Source: Haemaphysalis longicornis (lineage: Eukaryota; Arthropoda; Arachnida; Ixodida; Ixodidae). Taken from it: a stretch of DNA of 64,000 nucleotides. Below, piece by piece: positions 14,101-26,100 of the stretch. The number at the start of each line of letters is the position of its first letter. Within the stretch, counting starts at the first letter, position 1. A program made the position numbers and the translations under genes. The notes beneath the pieces are model-generated. The model was not told the DNA's origin. It saw only the letters and a list, made by a program, of their open reading frames with translations, and made no database searches. The stretch spans positions 80,410,192-80,474,191 of the forward strand of contig CM023457.1 of NCBI GenBank assembly GCA_013339765.2. The letters run 5' to 3'.

Positions 14101-17100
14101 AGATAGACAACAGAATTGCAAACATTGCGAAAATAGAAAACCCAATAAAAATATCGAATTGTGAATGCTGCACCCTTACGGCGTATTTTCTAATTTATTT
14201 AACACTGAAAATATTATTTTGTAATCCCAGACTTCGTTGTACGAACTAGTTTAGAGCCACGGCAAAAGTTTCTCAAATAAGCTAGGTGACGGTTCATTGC
14301 ACCCCCCGCCCTACAATCCCCTACGCGCGCGTTCCCCACGATCGTAATTTAGGTAACCTGATATTGGTTGGCCACTTCGCTTTTCCCATTAAATTTCACT
14401 TCCCGTACATCAATTATTATTACTCGCGTGCAATAGCAACCGATCCATCGGCCGCTGCCCGAACACGTCGCGCCAATGCAGCGCGCGCCGCAACTTCTGG
14501 CGAGTCGGTCATTCCATTCCCGAAGCTCGCGAGCACGCTGTGCAACACAGCAATAACTCAGCGTTTTATAACATCGCAATGCTCACAATGCGTCCAAAAG
14601 TTCGCTTCACGAACCGCAATTGTAGGCGCACGCACCGCGCTTCCCACTCAAGGACAGACCACGGCGACGTCGCGGGCACGTTTTCGATGCGTCTTTCGAG
14701 CCGCGCACTTCCCTATCTGGCGCACGATCTCAAGCATTATCGCCGCGATAACAGTAATGTCACTGTTCAGTACCGCAACAGATAAAACGAGTAAACTGCT
14801 ACCTAGTCGACCGGGAAACCTTGAAAACATCGGGAGCGCAGTGCGCGTAAAATGCGCAGCAGCCCGGCGGCCATGTTTTTGCTGGCATGGCGGCGCCCAA
14901 TCAGGAGAGCCGTATCTGAAAACGCGGCCGGACAGCCAATCGCGTGTTACCATCTATCGGTTGCTTCGTTTCACTATCTTTCTCTTTCTGCCGTTTGTGC
15001 GTTTGTGAGCGAGCGATGACAAAAGGAGCGACCGGAAAACGAAAGTTAAAGAGTCGGCCGATCTAACGCGACCAAGATGGCGGCGCCCGGTAGCGTCGTT
15101 CCGGAGATACAGCGCTGCGAAAATTGCCGTGTTTTCGTCATTTTGAGGAAATATTTTGCCACCTCAGCCGATATAAATATTTTTATTTGGCACTTCGCGG
15201 TCGTTTGCGGCGGGGAAACTTTGTGAACGCATAGAATATAAAACGTGCAATCCGAAAATGTGAGTTCCGAAAAAACGATTTTTTGGTCACTTTTCGAAAT
15301 CTGATCCCCGCGTCCCCCCTTAAATCTTTCGATACCACGCCTATTCAAATCGATCACCGTTGATCAATGATTTATATTGCCTATTTCAACATGTTTTAGT
15401 CGTTTCTCGTACACCTGATGTGGCCAGTAGTTAGTCCAGGCACTGCACTTTTAGAATCAGTTTAAATTTTCCCGCTCCAGTGGCATTGAGATTTTTGACG
15501 GTGTTTCTTGAGAGCTGAGGTGTGTGTGCTTTTAAGGGGGGACGCGGGTCTTAGAATGGTCCAAAATCGCGAAAATACACATTTTGGGAAAAACACATTT
15601 TTGAAGTCTTTATACCTTCAAGCACCTACTTTAAGAGTTTCACCGCTGAATTTGATCGGGAATAATCTCAAAAACGACTTTGAAAACGCAGCGGGAGCCG
15701 CAAAACGCCGAAAACCGGGCTAAAAAAGCTTGAACTTCGCGCGCGCGCCACACTCGAAGCAGACTGCCGGCGGCGGCCATCTTGGGCTCGCTTTGTAGCT
15801 GATTTCTTTGTGCGTATTTTGCGCCATCTCAAAATGGCGTCGCATGGGGAGAACGAGCGTTACCGCCGATTTACTGAAGGTCGTTTCGGAGCCGCTGATT
15901 GGCAGGAGCACGCGCGCTCGAGTCGAGCCCCCCGTTCCGCGTCTCTGATTGGCCGGCGCCGTTGAGCCGCCATTTTTTTTTCGTTTTGTTTTTGCAGGCG
16001 CGCGTTCGCTCGCGCTATTTTTAATTCGGGTGCGTTTTCTCTGCCGTTAGTGACTGCGATTCTGTCACAACGTCTTTATGTCTCGTGCCGCAATGCCTGG
16101 AGACCTTTACCTCAAGGAACTACGCGCTGCAAGCGTACGAAAACACGATGGAAGACGCCGTAGACCGCGGTGCCGAGATCGCCTGTCACGTACGAACCTG
16201 GTCCGAGAAGCGCCGCGTGGAAACGTCCAGATTTAGTTAGCTGTTGTGCTTTGGTTATATTTGTGGGGAAAAAAAAAGTCTGCAGCACAATATGTTTGTG
16301 CTTTTCTTTAGTTTGCATCGACGTTGAAGGAAGTGCAAAGAAGGAACTACCGCACGTGAAGGTTCAGCAAAAAGTGCAGTTTTCCAGCGCTGTTTACAAA
16401 AGTTTTTCATTACTTGCATAGAGCCTTCCTGGTTATTTTTGGGGTACGGTCGCATACTGTTTTTTTTTCTTTAGGAACAGAGTGACATGGCGCTTTTTAT
16501 ATTGGGCCATGCTGTAGCAAGAGTTAGAAACTAGATTTTCCTTTCTTAGTTTGCAACGTCATGCTCTGCCTTACTGAGTGTTTCACTATCAGGCTTTTGA
16601 CCTAGTATGATAAGACTGGTATCATTTAATTTGCAATAAATAGATCTAGCAGGTGATGCTGTTTGTATGATGCTGTTTGTATCACTCTGGTATCCATCGC
16701 CAAATCGAAGTCCACCTGCAGCTCTACAGTTTATTTTGTGAGGTCACGCTCTTCCTTGCGGGGTGTTTTCTTATCTTACTCTTTAGCCAAGATAACAAGA
16801 CTGGTATAATTTCATTTGTATTGAATTGGTCTAGCAGCTGATGCTATTTGTATCACTGAAGCATTGATCACCAAAGTGCATTTCACCTACAGCCTTGCTG
16901 TAGGTTTGAGATGCATTGCAGGACAATCTCTAGTTCTGGGTGGCTGCTGTGCTTTAGTCTCATTGGTAGCACAAAAATAACAGCAGCACATGGTATTTGT
17001 GCCTTTCTGTATTCTGTAAAGACACTGAAAGAAAAGGTGAATTAGGATATACAGTTTCTGAAGTGTAACAGTAGAAAATTTAATTTTCCTTTGCAATTTG

Positions 17101-20100
17101 TACGGTATTCGTGCGAATTTATGTCAATCTTTCCAGAGTTATTTTTGTGTTACAGTCACATACTTGGTATGCTTTTCTTCGTGAATAGAGCTACAAAATG
17201 ATGCTATTTATATTGTTGTAGCTATGCTGTAGCAAAAGTTACCGTGATCTAAAACTTCAAATGCATTTTTCTCGGTTTCTTTTTTTGCAAGACCAAGCTC
17301 TGCCTTACGGGGGTTTTTGTAATGTTGCTCTTAGGCTAGGATGACAAGACTGGTACCATTGTATTCGTATTGAATTGATCTAGGGGGTGATGCTATTTTT
17401 ATTGCTCTGTCATTGTTTACCTATTTGCAAAAATTAATAAAAATGAGGCAATTTTATACGAATTGTTGATATCAAATGTTCACCTCTTTCATGCTTTGCA
17501 AAAGTCTTCGAAATGAATAAAAATAGCATAGCCCCCCAGAGTAGACCTCTGGCATTAAGTCCGTATAAATCATCATTGAGTTTGCTAAAGAGAAATTGCT
17601 CTAAACCCCCGTAAGAAATGCCTCAAAAAATAAATTTCAAAGTGTTGTATTTCTTGAACAAATGAAGCTATGTTAAAACTAATTACATATTTGAAATCAG
17701 TGTAAAAAACTGCTTAAGACTGCCAATTTTCATCTAGCTGGCACTAATAATAAAAAAAATTGTCTAAAGACCCACCTCCCCCCTTAAGAAAGGGGGCATG
17801 GCTGCTGCACTTCACAAGAAAGCACGCCGCTCGTGGTTAGGTTGCATTACCATAATATTTTTTTGTCAAAAGGCTCCTGGCAAGTCAAGTACCAAGTAAC
17901 GTTGGCAGCTTTGTAATCCAACAGCGTTGAGAGGTGATAATTAGTTAAAAATGACCTCACCTATTTCACTAGTGATCTATGGTTTGGAAAAAGTGCAGCT
18001 TTATTCTGCCAAAGCTTATTTCTGATGGTCCCCCGCATGTCTAGCAAGTGTGCCTGGCATTATCAGCCAGTTTCCAGCAGTTTTGGTTTCGTTTTTGTGC
18101 TGCAAAATTCATATTTGGCGCTACAACGCAGTTACCCAACTACAAGCTCATTTGCCATGGCGCCTCCGTTGTCCGCTACTGTTCCTCGAAATAAGCATGC
18201 CGCTCACGCTTCCACTTTATCTACTCCTTACTTCTGCGATAACAGCTTCCGCTGAAAGTCAAAAGATAACACCAAGTCATCAGCTATCAGTCCGGACGAG
18301 GAGAACGCTTCCATTCGGCCTTGAACACCGCCAGCTGTTCACCGCCCAGTTTCGGTTTCATACGAGGGTATTTCCGGAGGTCTAGTGTTGCTGCTTAAAA
18401 TAGAACTGTCTATTCTGACAAAGTCTGCAACAGCCTTGTACTTGTTTCTTTTCGAACCTGTAAGGTGGCGCTGCAATGTAGTACGCTCGTAGAGCTGAAC
18501 TCGCTTTATAGCACGACGGCGGCTTGGTGAAAGTTGCTGGGCACGATTCTAGCACATCGTACCTTATTCCTGCAAGCAGGGCTTTCATAGCGAGTCAGAA
18601 ATAGAACATGACAATAAATTGCAAATGAAGTGATCATCAGAACGTCAACACGCATCCACCAAAGAGTTTGGTTTTCAACTCCAAGCGGATTTTTTTCGCA
18701 TCACTTGCTTACTTTCAATATTGTGCTGGTTATAATCATTGACAAGGTGTTTTTACATCATGTAGAGGCTAATTGGGGCCTTTAATGATGTCAAACCAAC
18801 AGATTTTTTTCTAGAGAACCACCCAAAATAGCAAAATTTGAAATAGTGGTTGGGTTTCACCACAAGGCACAGGCACCATGCTGGCTAACATTTTTTTATA
18901 TTTCACAAATTGTACCGCGCAACGCAATTTTTTTTTCTGGGACTGTTTTTTGAACTGTTTACCTACAAAATGCATATTCTAAATCTTTTCTACTGCTGGT
19001 TGTTTATTATACACAACTTTTTTTATTTTCGTTGATGCCTGGACAAAAATGACCAATTTGATAATTTTTTTCCCAATAATTATTTATGGAAACATTACTA
19101 AAACTTGTGTTATTGGAAAGCGTGTGGAATCATCTTCATTTTATGTCACTGCAATCTGTGCCTAACCAATATGTATAGCACAGAAAAATGTTTTGTTAGA
19201 CCCCTCAAAATTGGTCAATTTCCTGCGGTAACGAATGAGTTAAGCATCTTGTACCTTAGCTTGCCAAACAGCCACAAAATGAACAAACACATGCTCGAAT
19301 GCCACCCAATACCCCAAGCAACAACTGCCGGCGTAACGCTTCCCATGGGAACACTAGGGATTCCCAGTTTGGCTGCTCATCCACATTCAGGGCTCTTCGA
19401 TGTTGGCAGTTGCGAAACTTTGCCTCAAAAAACGGCCCGCACCTGGACCCCCCTGCTTTGGGTCGTGCGTACGGTAACACCACCACGACCACCGCACGTA
19501 CTACCCAAAAAATGCAGTAATTATTCAAACTGGCAATTTAACGATAAACTTTATCTTAAAGGTGCATAATTTTTTGTACTTGCCTAAGTTATTCATTGTT
19601 CATTTAAGTGCGGTTTTTTGTTGCGATAGTTTCTGCGTCTGTGCAACTGCCTCGACCGATTGGCGCTTGTGTAGGCACTTGGTCAGACCTGAAGAACTAA
19701 ATTTGCAGTTCTCACTCGGCCTACACCCCACTGAATGACAAAACTAATCCAGTAGCTGGCCAAGTAGCTCTAAATAATCCTTTAAAGCTTGCACAAAGAA
19801 GTCGAAGCGAATTTTCAACTTGTTTTTTGCCGCCAAAAGACCGCAGATGACGCGCAGCAGACGATAGTGCGCAGGCGACAACGAATCGCTGGGCTTGGAA
19901 GGCAAAACCGGTTTTTCTGGTTGCCACGTTCCAAGCCAAAACTTCAAATGATCATAACTTCTGCTCAGACCAGATAGAATGATACTGTTAGACTTATTGC
20001 ACTCCTTGATTTGTGCACAGTTCACTGCCACCTTGTTCAGCTGATTCACTACAGCAACTTTTTTACAAAAGCTGCCAAAAAACAAATGTAAAATTTTGAA

Positions 20101-23100
20101 TAAATTTGAATGCAGTTTTAATGAAAACAATTTTATATCAACAATCAGACTGAAAAACCCCATATTTCCTCCACCTTTCATCATCACAACTGTAAAAATA
20201 AACATTTTTGGTTTAAGACCAGTGTGCCCTCTTAAATGCTCATGTTTGTCTCTCGATTGCTTGTTGTTTCTTTTTAATGTGGTGGATCATGTTTTCTTGC
20301 ATAGTAATTTGTTTTTTAAAAATATATCAACGAGGTTCTGCCGTGTAACCGGCCACGTACCTGCGTCATGAGGAAGCGGAGCACGACGCATGGGATGAGC
20401 AGGTGCTGGGGCACGTAGGCGGTGTTGAGCATGAGGGGCACGTCGCTGCGCAGGCAGCTGAGGAAGGCGCGCAGGCGGCACTTCTTGTCGTCCATCGAGG
20501 GCCCCAGCCACAGGCGCTGCACTGTGGGCACGGGCCAGCCCAGCTGCACGCCCTCCACCAGCTCGTAGGGCCGGCTGCTCCTCTGACCCTTGCTGTTGGA
20601 GGAGGAAGAGGAGGACCTCCCTAGCCACTCCACCACCACCACGGGGGCCGGGGCGGAAGGGGCTCCACCCTTGGTGGACTCGCCAGAGGAGGAGGAGGAG
20701 GCAGTTGCGCCTGTTGCGCGAGAGGAAAGAAGAACGTCCGTCACAACCTCTCGTAGTTAGTCTCCCTTCGCATTATCTCGGCTTCAAAGCTCACTGGTTG
20801 CACCTCCCCTTCTTTCGCAAATAATCCATATGTTACATCCGAATATCTGTTGTAAGCAGATCGGTTGCAACACTGTACCTCGCTATAAACGAAGCAGGCA
20901 TGGATCCAACCACATTGCACCCTACCTTTCAGTCATCCTCTATTTACCATCACTCAAACGAATGTCTCATAAGAACAGGTGCAATCTTTAATTCCTCCGT
21001 TTTTTTTTTTTTCTCCCTGGGCTGGGTTTTCTAGCACCTATAAGCGATGCCGCGGGACATGATAGGAACGTAAGCTGGATTTTTTGTTCCCATCCTGCCT
21101 TGCGTTCGCGATGCCGACAGGGGTTGCATGGCTCTGCTTGCCATCTCCAGATGTTCGAAAAGGAAAAGGGTGGTTGCTTATCTGCACAAGGTTCTAACCA
21201 CAACACCTTCCCACGTATGGGGGACCTTCCCATCTTCAGAGGTGTGCCCAGAGCAAGAGCAGTTGTGGTTGTCACGAGAGCGCAAACAAAACGTGAACGA
21301 AAGAGTGCCTTTTTTTATTTTTCTGTGTCTAAGCTAGAGAAGATAAGAGAAGGCACTGCGTCAGATGGCTGAATTTATCTTTTTTCTTTCTTTTTTGTGA
21401 CCATAAAAACACGCTCTAGCTGCACCAGTTGAACGGCAGACCCGTCAAAAAACCGCAGTACTGTCGAGTCCCCTTATAACAATATCCAAGTACAAAGGAA
21501 ATCCCATCGTCATAAACGACAATTGTTATGAGCAGGTTGCAAAAAAAAAGAAACGACAAAACAGAGCTTACACGATCTGCATGCAAAGCTGGCGCACATT
21601 TTTTTCAAGAGTACCTAAGGTGCTTCACCTAGCTGAGCGAAGGGCCCTTGGCGGAAACGAAGTCCTGAGGGACTGCTCATGCGTTGGGACCCTGTCAAAT
21701 TGGTCAAATTCAACGCGGTGCTCATGTGACACAACAACCGAACGCACGAGTGAGCGGCACTAGCTCGCAAGCGAGTGCGGGGATGATGCCAAAGCAGCAA
21801 CGCAACGAAGGAGGTTCGGAAAGGAATTTGCTCTTCTCCTCCCCTCGCTTCTTTGTAAGCAGCGCAGTCGACTCATTTTCTAAGGGGTTTGGAAGGGATG
21901 CAAGGCACATTGCGGCCTGCGGAGAGTTCGCATTTTTTGGTGCACGCCGTCATTGTAATAAGCGGTTTATTTAACCACCGAACGTACGCGAAAGTGGACG
22001 GTGACACAGTTGTTCATCGTTATATCCGATACAGTAGCTGACCGATTTTTCGGACCTGCAGGGGAACAAAAAATAATCCGAATAAAAGAGCAGTCCAAAA
22101 AAATCCGCAAATCATTACTTCTACGGGACAACTGGCAGTTCCTCGGGAAAGACCGAAATATCCAGCAAATCCGAATTTTCGGAGTAAGAAAAAAAACGGT
22201 CAGCTACTGTATGTTTTGAAGGAGACGACACGCTGAGCGTGTCGTCTCCTTCTTTTCGTGTCTGCCAATATTGCGCTGTTCCCCTCCTTCAAAGCGCTGT
22301 GCGTGTCGTCTCCTTCTTCTTCTGTCTGTCAAATTTGCGCTGTTCCCCTCCTTCAAGTCATGAACTAACATGCCCAAGCCTCAGTCCTTACTGTATGTTG
22401 TTATAAGTGGCATCGTTATAAGTGGGCTAGACTGTATAACGTGCTTTGGACAACCACGTTTCTAAGCAGTACGCATATGCACCGACTTTTATGGGAGGCA
22501 AGCTGGTGGTCACAAAAGCCTGCGTTCTATCCGGCCCCGCGCTAAAGCGGGTACGTTATTGGCGGTGAGATCTTTGAGTGGCGCCCCCTGGCTCTGACGT
22601 CGGCTTAGGGATTCGCGCCGCTGTCGTCTGCTACACTCCGCTTGTGAGGGGCAACAGTGCCTGGGCTAGAAATCACCCACTTCGTTGCTGTAGTGCGTTA
22701 AAAAGCGTATTTCTAGCGACTCAGTAATTTTGCCAGCTTCTGACGCATCTGAATAATTTGAAGCTGTATCCCCCACAAGTTTGCAACACACGAAGAGATA
22801 GAGAACAACTTTCTTCAGAGTATCGGTCAGAAGATCGTGTGTAACTCGTCCTTTCTTGCTTATTCGCGAGGATCAGCGATCAGAGCTTCTCGATAAGTAT
22901 TCAAAATGCGTAGGCTTCCCTGCAGTATTTTTGAGATGCTCTTATGAAGACTCAACAGTCTAATACTACGTACCAAGCAGCGGCCTCTACACGCTCATCG
23001 CACAGCAGGAAATAAAGCGGCTTTCTTCTGTTTCTTTCGTTGTTGTCTTGTATCAGATTAATGTTTCTTGCTTTTTTTTTCTGCCCAACGCATTATTTTT

Positions 23101-26100
23101 CTGCGCCGTCACCAACTTCTTATTAGGAGGTTTCGGAATGTTTGGGAGCCTCACAAAGGTAGTGTGGATATTTCCTTGATTTTGTATGGCATACATTCCC
23201 TTCTTCACAAATTGGCTTTCATTACGGCTGCGTGCAAGAAGGTTCATATCCGCAGCGTGCTTTGTTTATTCACATGCAAATACAATGAGAAAGTTTGGGC
23301 TACGCCACTACGATCGCGCCCTAAACAACGTGGTCCACAGTACTCGAAGGCGGATTTTGCGCTCCGAATTTCTATCGTAATTATATCGTTATCATAACAA
23401 ACTGACTCTCAACTCGAACAATAATGACATGATTACGGTGTTGAAGGCATGATATACTCGCTAACTAACGTAATAAATAGTATACCTGCATATACTACAA
23501 GACTCGAAACCGAAGAAGAATTCCAAGTAGCTCTTTATTGCTTTTCAACCCTTCCAGGCGCGAAGAACATATCTTATTCTACTCGGGATGGCGTTCTATG
23601 ATTTGAAGAAAATTACTTTTACTCTCTTGTCCTGGAATGAGGACCCGGCCCACAAACCAGATCGATTTAATTGTTAAAAAAAGTTTTCCCCTCCTCCCCT
23701 TTACTCCTCCTCCTCTTGAGTGCAGTTTTCCTATAACGCATATCCGAATATCGGGAAGATATGGCTGTGCAAAATGTTCCGAAATATCCCTCCAGGTCTT
23801 AACAAACATATATGTGTTACTATAAATTTAACGAAGACGTGACTCGTTTTGCTCAATAAACCTCCATACTGGTTAGGTGCCTGGTATAGAATCAGCACGC
23901 GCGTATATACACACTGGGTTATTTGGAACTCAACCTACAGTTTTTGCAGTCTATAGTGCATGTCGGCAAGCTTTCATGCCTTGACAACGTAAGGTGATGT
24001 GACAAAACGCGTTCGAGCGTTCGGCAAGGTTGCAAAAACTGTTTTACCTTACATATGATTACAGGGAATCGTGATGCCTTCTGCCTAGCCGACAGCCCCG
24101 AAGGCCTAGAATTTGTTTTGGTCCTCCATTTTCGCTGTTGTCGGTTATTAGCAGCTGACTGTTCCTTTTGTTCGAATGCTTACATGAGAAGCTGACACCT
24201 AGCTCCGACTCTTCGAGCTCCGCACAGGACCAGCTTCGCAAGGAATGGGGTGGCGCCGGCAATGTTTCGCCCGTAGCGGTATCCAAAACTATACTTTAAT
24301 TGACACCATGAGCTAGTGTATGCGATTTTAAGCCTATTATTACGATAAAAAGTTACCCACACGCAAAAGTCTGGTGCGGACAAGCATCAGACGTTGACCG
24401 AGCGCAAAGAAACAGCAGGGAGAGTGATCCTGAGTGAAGCAGACGACAAATGCGAGAATCCCTAAGCTGACGTCACGGAGGCGCGCTTCGCAGCGCCGCC
24501 TGTGTTCGCGCTCACCGCCAATAGACGGTCTACACCGCAAAAGGTGCTAGGGTTACGACAATCGAGTTCAACAACTTACGTCATACGTAAAATCTTCCTT
24601 GTTCCGGCAGGCACGAACTAACCAACACAGGAATGCCGGCTCAGGGATTCCACGCAAGTGACTTTTGTTTTGGGGGGGCGATATGCTGCCGTTACCCCAC
24701 CAGTGCCCGCCTCCCCTCACCTTCGGCACTGGTGGAGGCCCCGTCCTTGCTCTTGGAGGAGGAGTCGGCGGAAGAGGCGCTGGCGGCCGCCGCCTCCCGC
24801 TTCTGGCGCGCCACGAAGGCCAGGTGGTGCATGTTGAAGAGCACCGCGTACACCATCTGCCGGATGGGCCGGAACAGGGCCACGCCCGACGGGAGCTCCC
24901 GCGGGGCCTCGTCCTCGATGGCCACCGGGATCTTGATCGCACCCTGGGGGAGCAGCGGAAGAGAGGGAGTGAACAGCAGATTACGCCCTCCCCCCTGGTG
25001 AACTGTGGGGTACAGCGCACTTCAGCTACGCCTGGGCTCTGAGGGACGCCATAAAGGATGGCTCCAGGCTAGTTAATTACCTGCAAGTAATCAACCTGGT
25101 ACATACGCCTCACCATACACTGTGGATTTAAAGGAAATACGAACAACAAAGCGCACAGCCTCTGATGCATGCCGCACTGTCTGGCTGCGCTGTCAGTCAG
25201 CTGCATGCGTGCATAGTTCTTTAGGAGCATTTGAGAGTGTGGCCTACTGTTAGGGGAAATGCTTGATAAAGAAGCGAGGCCGGTAATTTATTTTGAGGCG
25301 TATTTTTATGCTCCGTCACCACTGAGCATCCTGTTATCTACTAAATTGGGGAGCCAAGCACACAGGAGGCTGATTGCAGCTAGCATGATGCCCTTCAACG
25401 ATCAACGCGCTCAGTGGCGATGGAGTGTGAAAAGGCGCCTAAAAATAAACGACTGGCGTCACTTCTTGATCCAAGCATTTCCCATGAATGTAGGCCACAC
25501 TTTAAGACACTCTCGAAGAAGTGCGCATGTGTGCAGTTTACTGACTCTGCAGCCAGGCAGCGCAGCATGCGTCGGAGGCTGTGCGTTCCGTTCATATTTC
25601 TTTTAATCCCCCTGTACAGCTATACGTTTTCCAAACTTACTTAACCACCCCCGCCCCCTCTCCCCCTAGTGCACTGTAGCAGATAACTGCTGGCACATTT
25701 CTTATCGAAGAAACGCGGCGTAGTTGCAAGTCACTCCTTCTTGCATTACACAGTCAATGGTCCGGAAAATATATGGGGCTATGTTTCATGCTCTTCCGTG
25801 CAGTGTTGGGACAGATTTCGCTTCAACGAATTTCCACTTCGATGAAATTTTTCGCACATCCCGCCAATTTTGTTGCGGCAGGATTTGACTACAGCTACGC
25901 CGTCTCTAAACCCAGCCCATCTCTCTCCCCTTACTTCGAGCCTGGTTTTTCCGCGCACAAGGTTGCAACAGAGAAGTCTTCCGAGTGCACAAGACTGCCA
26001 GATCTTTCTTTCGCCTAGACCTATAAAGCTTCTCTTTAAAGGAGCCATGAAGAGAAAAAAAATTCCCCCGCATTTCCCCGAAGGGGAGTATGAGGAAGTG

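Larger units (their letters stand above)
21461..22434. mobile_element. TA-flanked element with inverted termini
   Basis: Flanking TA pairs are at 21459-21460 and 22435-22436. The left end is CTGTCGAGTCCCCTTATAAC and the reversed right end is CAGTCTAGCCCACTTATAAC. TA duplication suggests the Tc1/mariner superfamily. It contains a complete smaller MITE (22032-22209), a palindrome and a tandem duplication, so it is a nested site in intron 8. Confidence 0.6.

Noticed and set aside
14286..15008. 240-codon plus-strand ORF
   Set aside because: It lies inside TTAA element A, begins without clear context and has no transposase motif; probably chance in a GC-rich segment.
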